From: Chara braunii
Taxonomy: Eukaryota; Streptophyta; Charophyceae; Charales; Characeae
Reading direction: 5' to 3'
Length of the DNA stretch: 47,303 nt
Assembly: GCA_003427395.1 (NCBI GenBank)
Contig: BFEA01000168.1
Location: 784,612 to 831,914, forward strand
In this document: one piece after another, positions 9,533-20,248 of the stretch
How the letters are laid out: every line of letters starts with the position of its first letter
How positions within the stretch are numbered: position 1 is the stretch's first letter
Notes under the pieces: generated by a model
The model's input: the letters and a program-made list of their open reading frames with translations, nothing else
What the model was told of the DNA's origin: nothing
Database searches by the model: none
Position numbers and translations under genes: made by a program

Positions 9533-10651
9533 TGTAACAAGCCAGCCAGTCGAAGTCAAACCGCCACTGAAACTCATGTAGCAGTACCTTGATGGCTCTC
9601 CACTTGGTAGCAATGACCCTCCGACAGAAACTTAATCACCTCTCTAGGCTACCGCGTTGCTCCCTCTGACCAATCACTATTACTCAACCTAGAAAGGCTA
9701 CTTTTGAATAGAGCACAGGGGGCCCTGTGCTCTATTCGGAATGCAGTCAAGATGCAGCAATTCACTGAGACCGCACGTTCAGCAATCGTGCGCAACTGCT
9801 AGGTACCGTGGAGCAGCAACACACAAAGGTGCTCAACAAGTCGTTCGTAACTACGAGAATAAGGGGGCACAACAGCTGCGCAGAAAAGGAAAACACAGTA
9901 GTTTGAGGGCCACAAGAGCACAGTATAACAGTAATACTCCCTACTACTCGCCAGCAACGATCTGGTTTGCGACGATCAGCAGAATGCCAGCAAGGAGCAC
10001 AGCCCAAAACCCAAAATACACAAGCGGCGATCCAAGAACACAGGTTGTGGCCACTTCAAAGTAAAAATAGAGGTCGTGGTAGTAAGAGAGCACCAACAAC
10101 AACTATTGTCACCGAAGTCTAAATGCCCTGCCGCCGCCATAGTACGGATGAAACTCCATGAGCTGCCTATGTCTTCGATGGGCAAACGTTAAGGGCATCG
10201 TTGGTTCATCCTCAGTCCTAGTTGAAGCTACTGACAGCACTAGAACAGACGGGGCAGCAAAACACCACTGAGACCACAGCCCGCTCTCTGCTGAATCAGC
10301 AGTCTAGTCCCAGTCCGACTCCCAACAACAGATCCTAGTCACAGCTCACATAGGTCACTGCAGCCACGAACTCGGGCTTTGAACAAGCACTATGTCCACA
10401 ATTCCAGATACAATAGTCTATAGAGGTGAGGAGGAAGCGAGTTTCCTCCTCGTTAGTCCGCAATCTCAATAGTACTCGTAGTCTTAGTAACCTATGGTGC
10501 CCTACACCGTAGTCACGACAACCATTCACCAGCTCGCGTATGCAGATAGTAAGAGCATATCTCTGTAGGTTGAACGATGCGAGCACACAACCAATCTCCC
10601 CTCCCCCTATACTTACCGCCTGTTAGCGGTGTGCCCACACAGACTGTAACA
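9533..10651 (-). repeat. Candidate LTR, minus orientation
   Basis: On the plus strand the segment starts TGTAACAAGCC and ends CTGTAACA, so on the minus strand it runs TGTTACAG to CTTGTTACA with the TG...CA ends expected of an LTR. A PBS-like motif follows its minus-strand end. The size (~1.1 kb) is normal. No second copy is visible in the window, so the call depends on boundary logic alone. No conserved coding sequence is seen inside. Confidence 0.4.
9706..9737. repeat. Perfect 15-bp palindrome with 2-nt centre
   Basis: GAATAGAGCACAGGG at 9706-9720 is exactly complementary to CCCTGTGCTCTATTC at 9723-9737, with only GG between. Such near-perfect palindromes are prone to extrude as cruciforms. 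It lies inside the candidate minus-strand LTR. Confidence 0.9.
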
Positions 10652-10866
10652 AGCTTCCTTACAAGTTTTGACCGTTCGTTGTCAGTTCCCTTTGCCCCTC
10701 CCGCAACACTCCTTTTCTCCCTCTCTATCTCTAGATGTACAGGCGCAAACTAGGCGGCACAGACAAAGATCCCGAACGGAAGCAACAATGTGACTTCCAC
10801 GACGAAGTCTACGAGCACAGCTAATGGGGTGAGCAAATAGCAGCTCCTCCCCACTACCCACCAAAT

Positions 10867-10925
10867 GTGCAAAACGGAGAATGAATCTCTCCGAAGATCG
10901 TGGGAGATACGGCCCCCAACAAGTA
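10867..10925. repeat. Dispersed repeat copy a
   Basis: Shares GTGCAAAA, GAGAATGAATCT and a GATAC-containing tail, ending CCAACA, with copies at 11391-11449 and 11967-12037. Spacing between copies is ~525 and ~575 bp, suggesting an old tandem duplication. Confidence 0.5.
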
Positions 10926-11390
10926 CAATCGAAATCCACAGCGAATAGGTGGATTCGCTCCACCCCCTTTTCTTCCGTTCATTCTCCACACACCTGGTCG
11001 GGAATATGGCCAGATTCAGAGAAGAAGAAAAAAAAATAAGATAAAAAATAAATAAATAAAAAGAAAGATGATAAACAAAAAGACATTAGCAAAGGAGGCA
11101 GCGGAATGCCGAGATGGGAGGGGCACGTGAGGCAGTTGACCAACTACGAGGAGGGAAAGTGTCGTCAACCAGATGGGCAATCCCTCTCTTTCTCTCTCTG
11201 GTATGCGTGCTAGCTATCTTGAGGATGAGGACCATGGCCCGGATGGCCAGCGCGACCTTGAAGATGAAGATGACGAGCCAAAAGGACATGTTACAAGCGG
11301 GAAAGCGACTTCGAGGTGGGAAAAACACAACTGCAGAATGACAAGGGACTACCCCGATCGTCCGCTCGAATCCCCACCAGTCCTTCATAA

Positions 11391-11449
11391 AGTGCAAAAT
11401 GAGAATGAATCTTCTGCTAAACTGCAGATACATGCATCACCTCCTTAAC
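11391..11449. repeat. Dispersed repeat copy b
   Basis: Second member of the family, containing GAGAATGAATCTTCTGC and ending CCTTAACA. Confidence 0.5.
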
Positions 11450-11757
11450 ACCCAGCTCCCTGCTTTCCACTCACTCCGCGCCACTACTCCCATCCACCAG
11501 GTAAGTATCTCTTCTCTTTTTCTTTCTCTCCCTCCTCTCTCCTTCTCTGCTGACCGCACGCTCCCATGCCTCGCACCTACGCTCTTCCCTCATATGAACT
11601 TGGTCGGCACATCGACCAGGTTAGCGCGCAGTTTGGGACCGTAACTCGACATTCAGTTCATCCCGTGTTGCCAAGCCTGCTTTACCATTCGTCGGGCCTG
11701 TCGGTGCGTAGTCTGAGGATGCCGAAGTGTGGACAGACGCGCTACTCCTGAGGTAAG

Positions 11758-11762
<5 letters not shown>

Positions 11763-11823
<61 letters not shown>
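11763..11823. repeat. (TC)n microsatellite
   Basis: About 30 uninterrupted TC dinucleotides. Arg-Glu or Ser-Leu reading frames across it are artefacts of the repeat. Confidence 0.97.
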
Positions 11824-11826
<3 letters not shown>

Positions 11827-11966
11827 GTCGAATCCATCGATAGCGACTACCACCACCACGAAGATGACTAACACCAGAAACGACTCTGATCACAAGTCTG
11901 ACAACTTGAGGAGAAAACAATCATGAGCAACGACGCATTCGAGGAGGAAAATGTCCTAGCACAGTG

Positions 11967-12037
11967 CTTCATCGAATATGTAAGACGAGAATGAATTTTC
12001 CCCTGAAATGCGGGAAGATACATTACATTTTTAACAT
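11967..12037. repeat. Dispersed repeat copy c
   Basis: Third, more diverged member: CGAGAATGAATTTTCCCC, then GGGAAGATACATTAC and a TTTTTAACA end. Confidence 0.45.
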
Positions 12038-12990
12038 AACGTCAGTATTCATTCCCGAACGCAGCTCCTACGTATCGTATCATCGAAATCACTACCCCTC
12101 CTTCAAATCCGCCTCCACCAACGCGTTCGCCCACTCCCAAAACCCCGAAATCGCACCTTCACTCGCCCGTTTTCATCAAGAAACAGGGCGAGTTACACTA
12201 GTCTTCGTTTTTGCCCCACCACCCTTCTCGCCATCTCCGCACACGTCTTCTTCCTTCTAACTAACCTCCTACACAACTAGTACCAAAACTAACACTACTA
12301 CTACGCTCGCCTGGTCCAAGGACCCCGCCTACCACTTTTCCGGCTTGGTTTCGATAAAAAACGAGCATGGTATAGCAGTTTACTCTTGCCATATCCCTTT
12401 GTCTCGTTGCTTTCTCCTTCCTTATCTGCAGATGTATCTAGCGCGAGATTGCGCCCACATGCATCTGCCTTTATACCAGCCTGTTGAAAGAAGCACGGGT
12501 TGCACACTACTGTCCCTGCGTGCTTCCACCAGTGCCACCTGCTTTGGCCCATCACTCTACTTTGGGCAGTGGCTCATCACCCCTCTAATCCCACTGGCAT
12601 GCTCACGGACCACACACAACCTGGCCGTGCCCCCACCCCTCATTTCCTTGATGCGAACGCAGTGCCTAGTAGCAGCTAATCCGACAGCAGCCCGACCGAA
12701 AGTGAAGCTTCATAAGGCTTTTCTGTCGGACTGGGTAGTCTTTAATACTCATCCTACTCGAGCTGTAACCGCTGGCCACAGCAACGAACACACCAACCTT
12801 CTACTGGCCAGGATCAAAAGCTGCACACAACCACCCTTGCCTACGGGTCATGCAAATATTCCGAGTATGGTTCCAATTTTTACGGATGTCCCGAAGGACT
12901 GACCCGTGGGCACGGCACTAGGATATCCCCACGGAGCTGGGCAGCCCCGCCCCCCGGGTGATTCAAAATTGTATCATCCTGCTTATCTAC
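12038..12990. other. Unassigned DNA, one unrecognised open frame
   Basis: A plus frame stays open for 185 residues (12345-12902), but its composition is Cys/Thr/Pro-rich without a recognisable domain or signal, so I do not call a gene. An 8-bp inverted repeat (TCCGACAG at 12680, CTGTCGGA at 12723) lies inside it. Confidence 0.35.
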
Positions 12991-12994
12991 TTCT

Positions 12995-13067
12995 ATTGGA
13001 GTTCGAACTCAGGTCTGTATTTCAACAGTTCTGTGTGTACCACTGAGTTGGCCCGTTGTACTTGTCT
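12995..13067 (-). repeat. tRNA-like sequence (SINE-type), unit 1
   Basis: On the minus strand it reads GGGCCAACTCAGTGGTAC (A-box-like), an anticodon-arm-like middle, then CTGAGTTCGAACTCC (B-box GTTCGAACTC). Length and box spacing match a tRNA body of ~70 nt. The acceptor stem is not convincing, so it is better called a tRNA-derived repeat than a working tRNA. Confidence 0.6.
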
Positions 13068-13143
13068 ACTACCTTGGGACCGGTACCGCCCCAGCCCATA
13101 TCAATGCAAAGTTACACTTTTACACTTTACTCACCTTTTCCAG

Positions 13144-13216
13144 CGGGGCTCGAACTTAGGTATGCATGTCAACCGTTCATAGGTGTACCAACTGAGCTTA
13201 GCCCATTGGTACCTTT
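13144..13216 (-). repeat. tRNA-like sequence (SINE-type), unit 2
   Basis: The minus strand reads CTAAGCTCAGTTGGTAC, ...CCTATGAACGGTTGACATGC..., then CCTAAGTTCGAGCCCCGCTGG. These are A and B boxes in tRNA spacing. It is ~150 bp from unit 1 and similar to it, so the pair may be a dimeric SINE head. A T-rich tract with TATATA lies just upstream in transcription direction (13255-13302). Confidence 0.62.
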
Positions 13217-13258
13217 GCCAGCCCCGGAACCAACGCCTAGGCCCTGGAACCAAAGGGT

Positions 13259-13302
13259 ATATAAAAATAAGTAAAAATAAAACGAAAATAAAATAAAACA
13301 GC
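13259..13302. repeat. A-rich tract with AAAATA motif
   Basis: TATAAAAATAAGTAAAAATA and similar, next to tRNA-like unit 2. A near-identical tract at 14006-14051 adjoins another tRNA-like fragment, so tract and tRNA-like part move as one repeat family. Confidence 0.7.
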
Positions 13303-13890
13303 AAAACGGGGAGGGGTTCCACGTGAACAGCTGTGCACTCAGCACCGCTGCAGACCTCCCTACATTGCCTCGGGCCGTTCCGCCTAGGCACAATTCACAT
13401 CTTTTTGGTCTCAACGGGAATGCTCACGCTGCGAGCCCAAATCTGCAAAATATGCCGATTTGGGACAGCCCAATTCAAGGTTCTCGGCACGGTTCGGGTC
13501 GCACTGCTGTGCCTTTTCAGATGGGTCAAGGCCCTGGTCGTCCATAGCAATAGTCATTTGGTACTTTGTTGGTCCCAAGGCGCCGGGTGTGCGGCCTACG
13601 CTCGACTGTCGTGAAGAGTAGAAGAGTGCGGGGTCGCTGCGAAGCCTGCAGGGTGGTCCCAGGTGAAGCAGGTTCCGCTGCTGACCTTTGTGGTAGTAGC
13701 AAATATTCAAATGAGAACTTTGAGGACTGAAGTCGAGAAGTGTCCCATGTGAGTGGCTGCGCACAGTCTGCGCCTTCTGCCACAACAGATGACGGGTGGC
13801 GGGCGACACATCTGCAGAGAGGCGCCTGACGCTCAGTTTCTCTTCCGTCTCGTGGGCTGGGCAGCCACCGGCTCCCATGCACGTTAAACT
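13303..13890. other. Unassigned DNA between tRNA-like copies
   Basis: Open frames on both strands (up to ~155 residues, minus) overlap one another and show no recognisable family. I see nothing supportable here. Confidence 0.35.
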
Positions 13891-13894
13891 CCTC

Positions 13895-13955
13895 AGCCCA
13901 TAGTTTCAACAGTTCATGGGCGTATCAATTGAGCTACGCCCACTGGTCCCCGCAC
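13895..13955 (-). repeat. tRNA-like fragment, 5' half only
   Basis: The minus strand reads GGGCGTAGCTCAATTGATAC (A box) and CATGAACTGTTGAAACTATG, close to the middle of the two copies above. A B box is not recognisable, so the copy is truncated or decayed at its 3' side. Confidence 0.5.
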
Positions 13956-14005
13956 ACAGCTCTTGTACCAACATTGTCGCCGCATGCCAGAAACGGGACC
14001 GGCAA

Positions 14006-14051
14006 AAAATAACTAGAGAAAAATAAAAATAAAAGTAAAAATAAAAACACG
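14006..14051. repeat. A-rich tract, second copy
   Basis: AAAAATAAAAATAAAAGTAA-type sequence, matching the tract at 13259-13302 in composition and in position relative to a tRNA-like fragment. Confidence 0.65.
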
Positions 14052-14810
14052 AGCATCGGGAACTCGCGCTTTGGGGAAGGAAGACCATCGGCGCACGTTG
14101 CCGTGGTCGGCAGCAAAACCGAGGGGGATAGCCCCGCAGGGCCCTCAACCCCTCGGTATCTTCAATCGCTCCAACGCTCCATCGCTGCCGGTTGCCGCCC
14201 TCGATCCCTGTATCGTCGCTTTGAAAGTCCAATGCCATTACCAATAGTGCTAGTACCCAAGGCTGAGATGGACAACTGCAAAATTCAATATAAGTTGTTG
14301 CCGCACGACACGCGGGCCTACAAAAATACATCAAGGCTACTCCTCTGCCCATGGACCAAGCTGACGACTGCCGACCTATGACGCCTGCCGCTCATAGGGC
14401 CTGGCTCCATCCACAACTGTCAACCTCCCGCATCTATCGCGCGAAGGTCACCGCTTGCGTTCTACTTTCTCTTGCACACCCCAATTACTGCACAGAACAA
14501 CACCACTTCCGATGACGCATGCCGTATAAACGCAGATGTACCATGGTCACTTCAATAAAAGAAAAAAAATTCCTAATTTTAATCAAAGCCAAAAATTTTG
14601 CCGGCGGAAACGCCGACTCTATAGCATCAAGAGTAAAAATCATCATGCGCGCCTCAAAACTGCGCGTCCATACACTCTGTACTTCTGGTCAATCACTCCG
14701 TCAACGCGAACAAACCACAACTACGACTCGTGCAGTGTATTCCAATTTCGAACGAAACTTATTTTCTGTCACTTGCAAAAACCAGGGCGGATACCCTTGT
14801 AAGGGTATTC
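14052..14810. other. Unassigned DNA upstream of pol remnant 2
   Basis: No gag, LTR or primer site is recognised where they would be expected for the pol gene that follows. The element is therefore 5'-truncated at about 14810. Confidence 0.45.
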
Positions 14811-14814
14811 GCAC

Positions 14815-17800
14815 CGGCAGCGCTGCAGAAGTTGAAGCTAAACCTGGAAGTTCAAAAACTAGAAGACCCTATAGTCAGTATCCTCGCAGACAATCGCACT
14901 ATGCGAGTCGAGGATTACTTCGATGGAGTCCAGGCATACTTTCGCCTAGAGAAAGAGGTGAAGATGGAGAAAGTTCTCCATTCCTTGACTCTCCTCGTAG
15001 AAGACAGCCTTCCCTTCGATATAGTCCTAGAAATGGACTGGGGAGAGGCAGCACGGGCCACACTCCATTTGAGAGAGCACGAGTGTAGTCTCCCTAGTCC
15101 CACAGGTGAAGTTAAGACTGCTCGCCTGTTTCATGTGTCTGGAGTAGACAACACCCTGGCACATTGCTGCCTCAGTGCTCCCACGTTCGCGCGTTTAGTA
15201 AAGGAGCAATTAGAAGAACAAGTATTCGTAGCCTATGTGCGGCCAGTCACTGAGCCTAAGGAGGAGACACCCATAGACCCTGCTACTGCCAAGCTGCTGG
15301 AAGAATATATACAGATCTAGTCCAGCCGCCTACAGAAGTAGTGCCACGAGAGAGCCTGGCAGTAGGACTCCTAAGGGAGCAATTTACAAAATGTCCCCAA
15401 GGGAGTTAGAGGATCTACGTAAGCAGTTAGACGAGCTCCTTGAAAAGGGTTGGATTAGGCCCAGTTCGTCCCTATTTGGAACACCTGTTTTATTTGTCCC
15501 CAAGAAAGAGGAAGAGGTCAGAACGTGTCTAGACTATAGAGGTCCTAATGCTATCACGGTGAAGAATGCAGAACCACTGGCCCGTATAGACGATTTGTTA
15601 GACCGGGTGCAGGGCTGCAAGTATTTCTCGAAGATAGATTTAAAGTCTGGCTATCATCAGATAGAGGTTCACCCTAATGATCAGTATAAAACAACATTTC
15701 GAACTAGGTATGGGCAAGTTTATAGTTATGCCCTTTGGACTAACCAATGCGCCAACGACTTTCCAGTGTTGTATGAACGACTTGTTTAGGCCGTGGTTAG
15801 ATAGATTTGTTGTAGTATATCTAGATGATATTCTAGTGTTCAGTAAGACCCTACAGGAGCATGAGGACCATCTGAGGCAAGTTTTGGAGAAGCTTAAGAG
15901 GAGCCAACTTCAAGATCAACGTGACGAAGTGCGAATGGGCCAAGACCCAAGTCTTGTACTTGGGCCACGTCTTAGACGGAGACGACGTTAGACCTGAAGA
16001 TAGCAAAATCGCAGCGATTGGCGATTGGTCAACGCCCCGCACGCTGACAGAATTGCGGTCATTCTTAGGCCTACCTAATTACTATAGGAAGTTCGTCAGG
16101 AATTTCTCCACCATCGCTGCACCCCTTCGCAGGTTGCTAAAGAAAGAGGCAATCGGGAAGTGGGATAAGGATTGTACAGTTGCCCTGAAAAGATTAAAGC
16201 AGGCCCTGATAGAATACCCAATCCTTAAGGTAGTCGATCCGTCCCTGCCTTTCGTTGTTACCACTGTCGCAAGTCAGTATGGCATAGGTGTTGTTTTGCA
16301 GCAAGATAGTGGCAATGGATAGGCCCGTAGAGTTTATGTCCACTAGGATGCCTTCAGAGAAGGTGGCGACATCAACCTATGAGAGAGAACTCTACGCTCT
16401 CAGGCAAGCACTAGATCATTGGAAGCACTACTTGCTTGGGAGACACTTCAAAGTCTATTCAAACCACGAGACTCTATGGTGGCTGAAGACTCAAGCCAAG
16501 ATGACACCTAAGCTAACTAGTGGGCCGCAGAGTTAGACCAATATGACTTTGAGCTAAAGCCAGTTAAAGGGAAGTACAACGTAGCAACGGACGCTCTGAG
16601 CAGAAGAGCTGATTACTTTGGGGCAATAGTTCACTATCTGGATATAGGGAGAGACCTGCAGCAGAAAGTTAGAGAGGCCTATGCACAGGACCCTATCTAT
16701 AGTGATCTCCTCAAGAGAGTTAGGGAGGCCCCAGGGTCTGAGCCAAACTACCGCACTACTGATGGCGTATTATTCGAGAAGACTAATGTAGTTGACCGCC
16801 TATGCGTTCCCAACAGTGAAGAGATCCGTAGTCTGATCCTAGGGGAATGCCATGATACAGAGGGACACTTTGGTTGGCAAAAGACACTAGCCAACCTCAT
16901 GTGCGCATACATTTGGCCTAGTATGAAGGCCGACTGCATAAAGTATGTCCGCAGTCGTAAAGTCTGTCAATGAAACAAGACTACTACGCGAGCCCCTCTT
17001 GGTCTTCTCAGACCCTTGCCTATTCCTGATAGACCCGGAGATTCTGTGTCCATTGACTTTATGGATACTCAGGTCACGAGTAGGCATGGCAAAAGTCAAG
17101 TCATGGTCATAATAGATAGATTTAGCAAGTATGCAGTTTTTGTTCCTTTGCCTGCAGAGGCACGCACAGACTTAGTAGTTCACAAGTTTTTTGACCATTG
17201 GGTCAGTGAGCATGGTATACCACTGTCGATAGTTAGTGACAAGGATACCAGATTCACTAGTCAGAACTGGCAAGCTGATGAAAGTTTATGGCTCGAAGTT
17301 GCTGATGTCATCCGGTCGTCATCCTGAGACTAACGGCCAAACTAAACAGATGAACAAGCTCCTGCAGCAAGTTCTTAGAATGCACATTAGGCCCGATCAG
17401 GTCAACTGGGATGAGATGCTCTCAAAGGTAGCCAGTGCCTACAATAATAGCGTGCACTTATCTACGTGTCACACTCCCAACGAACTGCACAAGTCCTTTA
17501 GACCACGCAGACCGTTCGAGGGACTTAACCGGGATCAGATTCAGAGGCTACCACTTGATACACGAGAGTTTACGATACAGCACGAGAAAGAGATAGCTAC
17601 CGTTGTTGACAACCTCAGAAAAGCCCAACATAGAATGATAGAGCAAGTTAACAAGCACCGTCGCCCCTCACAGTTTCAAGTAGGCGACTTAGTCTGGGTC
17701 AAGTCAAAAGAGTTCGCCCCTGAGGAAAACATCTCACAAAAGTTGTTGCCTGCGTATAGAGGGTCGTGGCCAGTCCTAGAAGTCAAGGGCGGAGAAGATG

Positions 17801-18141
17801 GGTCGTCCTATACTATTGAGATCCCAGCACACCTCCACACCTACCCAGTGTTCCATGCATCAATGTTGTTACCGTGCGTCACAAGCCAACAGTTCCCATC
17901 ACGCAGATCTATGATTCCTCCATATATGGATGGAAGGTATGACATTGAAGGGATAGTAGGTGAGGATGTCTTCAGGACAGGAGGTAGAGGTCGTCCTCAA
18001 AAACAGTACAAAGTCAGATTTGCCTATCAAGAGTCAGAAGACGACCGCTGGTTCACGCGAACAAAACGTCTAGAGACAACTCCCGATATAGTACGAGCCT
18101 ACGAAAGAGATAAGAAGGGTAAAGGTCCTAACTTAGACTGA
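14815..18141 (+). pseudogene. pol: Ty3/gypsy pol remnant 2 (PR-RT-RNaseH-IN-chromodomain-like)
   Basis: Protease C-terminal half: LADNRTMRVEDY and LPFDIVLEMDWG (~14880-15050); the catalytic Asp part is absent. [16 protein letters not shown] (~15640), [13 protein letters not shown] (~15735), [13 protein letters not shown] (~15805). RNase H: TTVASQYG has Val for the catalytic Asp (~16260), ERELYAL is kept, and SNHETL has Asn for Asp (~16460); DALSRR at ~16590. Integrase: HDTEGHFG, then VRSRKVCQ, where one finger Cys is Arg, and a TGA at 16971; catalytic Asps kept in IDFMDT and VSDKDTRF; after a frameshift near 17290 GQTKQMN has Lys in place of catalytic Glu. The C-terminal part (GDLVWVKS, HPVF-type HTYPVFHASML, chromodomain-like tail with RGRPQKQYKVRFAY) is intact to the stop at 18139. 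Frameshifts lie near 15380, 15715, 15910, 16310, 16520 and 17290. The gene is clearly dead. Confidence 0.92.
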
Positions 18142-18413
18142 AACATTCTCGGAGGACCTCGAATTTAGGCCGGCGGGAGTGAAACGGTTTTTACCTTTAC
18201 TGCAGTTACGGATGTGGGCTCTAGAGTCCGATCCCCAGACCTCACTTTGCCCATGTACAGTATCGAGTCGACACCCGAGTGTTTGAACCCGTGACCTGTG
18301 TTTTGGTAGTTGTTTGTCGCCTATCGTAGGTCTGTGTAGTGGTAAAGGTTCGATCTGTAGTTATGTCAAGTAAGAGTCCCAACTTTGTAGAGGTCGTAGA
18401 TGTAGGTATCCTA

Positions 18414-18471
18414 AAAGGTCAAGGTCGTAGCTGCTACAGTCTTGAAAGGTCAAGGTCGTAGCTGCTACAGT
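18414..18471. repeat. Direct repeat, 27 bp, period 31
   Basis: AAAGGTCAAGGTCGTAGCTG and the seven bases after it occur twice, at 18414-18440 and 18445-18471. Duplicated short motifs are common in LTR U3 regions, where they can act as enhancers; that role is inference. Confidence 0.9.
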
Positions 18472-18473
18472 AC

Positions 18474-18524
18474 CCGAAAGGCCAAATCCACAGACTTCCG
18501 AAAGGTACGGAAGTGGCCTTTCGG
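18474..18524. repeat. Compound hairpin in LTR-like region
   Basis: Outer arms CCGAAAGGCCA (18474-18484) and TGGCCTTTCGG (18514-18524) are perfect complements. Immediately inside the right arm a second perfect stem, CTTCCG (18495) and CGGAAG (18508), stacks on it, leaving one 10-nt bulge. Confidence 0.88.
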
Positions 18525-18730
18525 AGTGTCTCACGTTTAGCCAGAGGCAAGTGGGCAAGTGGTAAGCCCAACTGTACTACGTCGGCAATGCGACTACATC
18601 GAGTTGGCAGTGCAAACCCATGCACTCGACGGTACCGGTCCCAGTCAGTCAGAGTCAGGTCAAGCAAGTACCATGTGGGACTGTGTACACCAAGGGCCTG
18701 GCAAAGGGCCAGACCAACCAGTTATAGAAG

Positions 18731-18737
18731 TATAAAT
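18731..18737 (+). promoter_or_regulatory. TATA-box-like element
   Basis: TATAAAT in GAAGTATAAATCAAG lies ~550 bp into the LTR-like region, a plausible U3/R position for an element promoter. There is no direct evidence of use. Confidence 0.35.
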
Positions 18738-19348
18738 CAAGAGGCAGCGCCCAACCATTCATTCATTCGCTGCGTAAGCCATGCGGAAGCGCTGCTACAA
18801 CGTCTTGTGCGAAGGTGGTCTGGAGGTTGCCCGAAGACGAAGTGGGCTGAAGGGAGATCGTAGCCATAGTCAATAGTGGTAGTGCGGCCATAGCCGCTGT
18901 AGGAGGAACTTAGATATAGTATATAAGTGTGGTGGTATTCAGGGTGATCCAGAGTGAGCGTGTGTGAACAGTGGGGTTGGACACAGTGACGAAGGTTGGG
19001 ATGTTCAGGCGTTGATGCGCCATAGCCTGTTGAAGAGAACTTGCATCTGAACTGTGTTCTTGATTTCCATATCTCTAAGCTTTGAGTGGGGGCCCTGCGC
19101 CAGTGTGAATCTCCATCTATTTGCATGTGTGCGAAGTGGAAAGAAAGCGAGTCTGATTGCACTAGGCAAAATCTGCAAAATCTGCAAATCTTCAAAATCT
19201 GCGGTTTTCTGAAATCTGGTTTCTTTGCAAAACTGTGTTTTCTGCATATATACTGTAGGACTAGTTGCTGCAAGTCTGATTTTTTTTAAGTCCGAAGCTA
19301 GGGAAAGCTTAGGGAGACGAAGCCGGGCACTTAGAGTAGGGCGAACTA

Positions 19349-20085
19349 TCGGACACCTCACACCATCTTCCCCCTCCATCGTCTTCATCCACCCACCATG
19401 GCCAACCACGTCACACCATCTTCCTCCTCCATCTTCTTCACCCATCCTCCATAGCCAACCACCTCACACCATTTTCCTACTCCATCCTCTTCACCCATCC
19501 ACCATAGCCAACCGCCTCGCACCATCTTCCCCTTCCATCTTCTTCACCTATCCTCCATAGCCAAACGCCTCACACCATCTTCCTCCTCCATCTCCTTCAC
19601 GCATCCCCCCCATAGCCGACCACCTCACACCATCTTCCTCCTCCATCTTCTTCACCCATCCACCACAACCAACCACCTCAGACCATCTTCCTCCTCCATC
19701 TTCTCCACCCATCCACCATAGCCAACCACCTCACACCATCTTCCTCCTCCATCTTCTTCACCCATCCACCATAGCCAAACACCTCGCACCATCTTCCTCC
19801 TCCATCTCCTTCACCCATCCACCATAGCCAACCACCTCGCACCATCTTCCTCCTCCATCTCCTTCACCCATCCACCATAGCCAACCACCTCACACGATCT
19901 TCCTCCTCCACCTCCTTCACCCATCCACCATAGCCAACCACCTCACACGATCTTCCTCCTCCATCTTCTTCACCCATTCGCCATAGCCAACCACCTCATG
20001 CCATCTTCCTCCTCTATCTCCTTCACCCATCCCCCATATCCGACCGCCTCACACGCTCCTTCCCCATCCATCTCATTCACCAACC
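19349..20085. repeat. 53-bp minisatellite, about 14 copies
   Basis: The unit is approximately CCATAGCCAACCACCTCACA followed by CCATCTTCCTCCTCCATCTT and CTTCACCCATCCA, repeated with point changes (TCACA/TCGCA, ATCTTC/ATCTCC). The period is 53, not a multiple of three, so reading frames rotate and coding is unlikely. The strand is strongly pyrimidine-rich. Confidence 0.92.
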
Positions 20086-20183
20086 AAAGGCCATGACCAA
20101 GGGGGCACAAAGAAGCAAGGTATAGAAAGAGAGCCTTAGGTAGGGCGGTAGGACAAGTAGGGGATAAGATGATTAGTGGTAGG

Positions 20184-20186
<3 letters not shown>

Positions 20187-20245
<59 letters not shown>
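20187..20245. repeat. (TC)n microsatellite and C/T-rich flank
   Basis: About 29 TC units, followed to ~20400 by imperfect TCTCCC-type sequence. On the minus strand this is a GA tract lying downstream of a repeat that has another copy beside a GA tract at 22804. Confidence 0.96.

Positions 20246-20248
<3 letters not shown>

Larger units (their letters stand above)
10652..11762. other. Non-coding DNA with diverged repeat copies
   Basis: I recognise no gene. Two copies of a phrase built on GTGCAAAA..GAGAATGAATCT..., followed by ...GATAC, occur at ~10867-10925 and ~11391-11449; a third is at ~11967-12037. An A-rich tract lies at 11027-11062. Hydrophobic minus-strand frames and an acidic plus-strand frame over this region follow the repeats and show no family match. 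Confidence 0.4.
18180..19270 (+). repeat. Probable 3' LTR of pol remnant 2 (3' end uncertain)
   Basis: About 40 bases after the pol stop, a GC/purine-rich stretch (GGCCGGCGGGAG) is followed by TGAAACGG, a possible LTR start. The following kilobase has LTR-like content: a direct repeat (18414 and 18445), a strong hairpin (18474-18524) and a TATA-like TATAAAT (~18731). The 3' boundary is a guess because no partner LTR is in the window. Confidence 0.4.

Noticed and set aside
11086-11433. Hydrophobic minus-strand frame resembling a membrane protein
   Set aside because: It overlaps an acidic frame on the other strand and a dispersed repeat; the hydrophobicity follows from the complement of GA/AT-rich DNA.
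11653-11920. Arg-Glu repeat protein across the TC tract (minus strand)
   Set aside because: It is a translation of a dinucleotide microsatellite; the same applies to the Ser-Leu frames at 20169-20501 and the Glu/Lys-rich frames at 46714-46995 and 40418-40609.
12345-12902. 185-residue plus-strand open frame
   Set aside because: No domain, odd composition, no upstream or downstream gene structure, and it lies in repeat-rich DNA.
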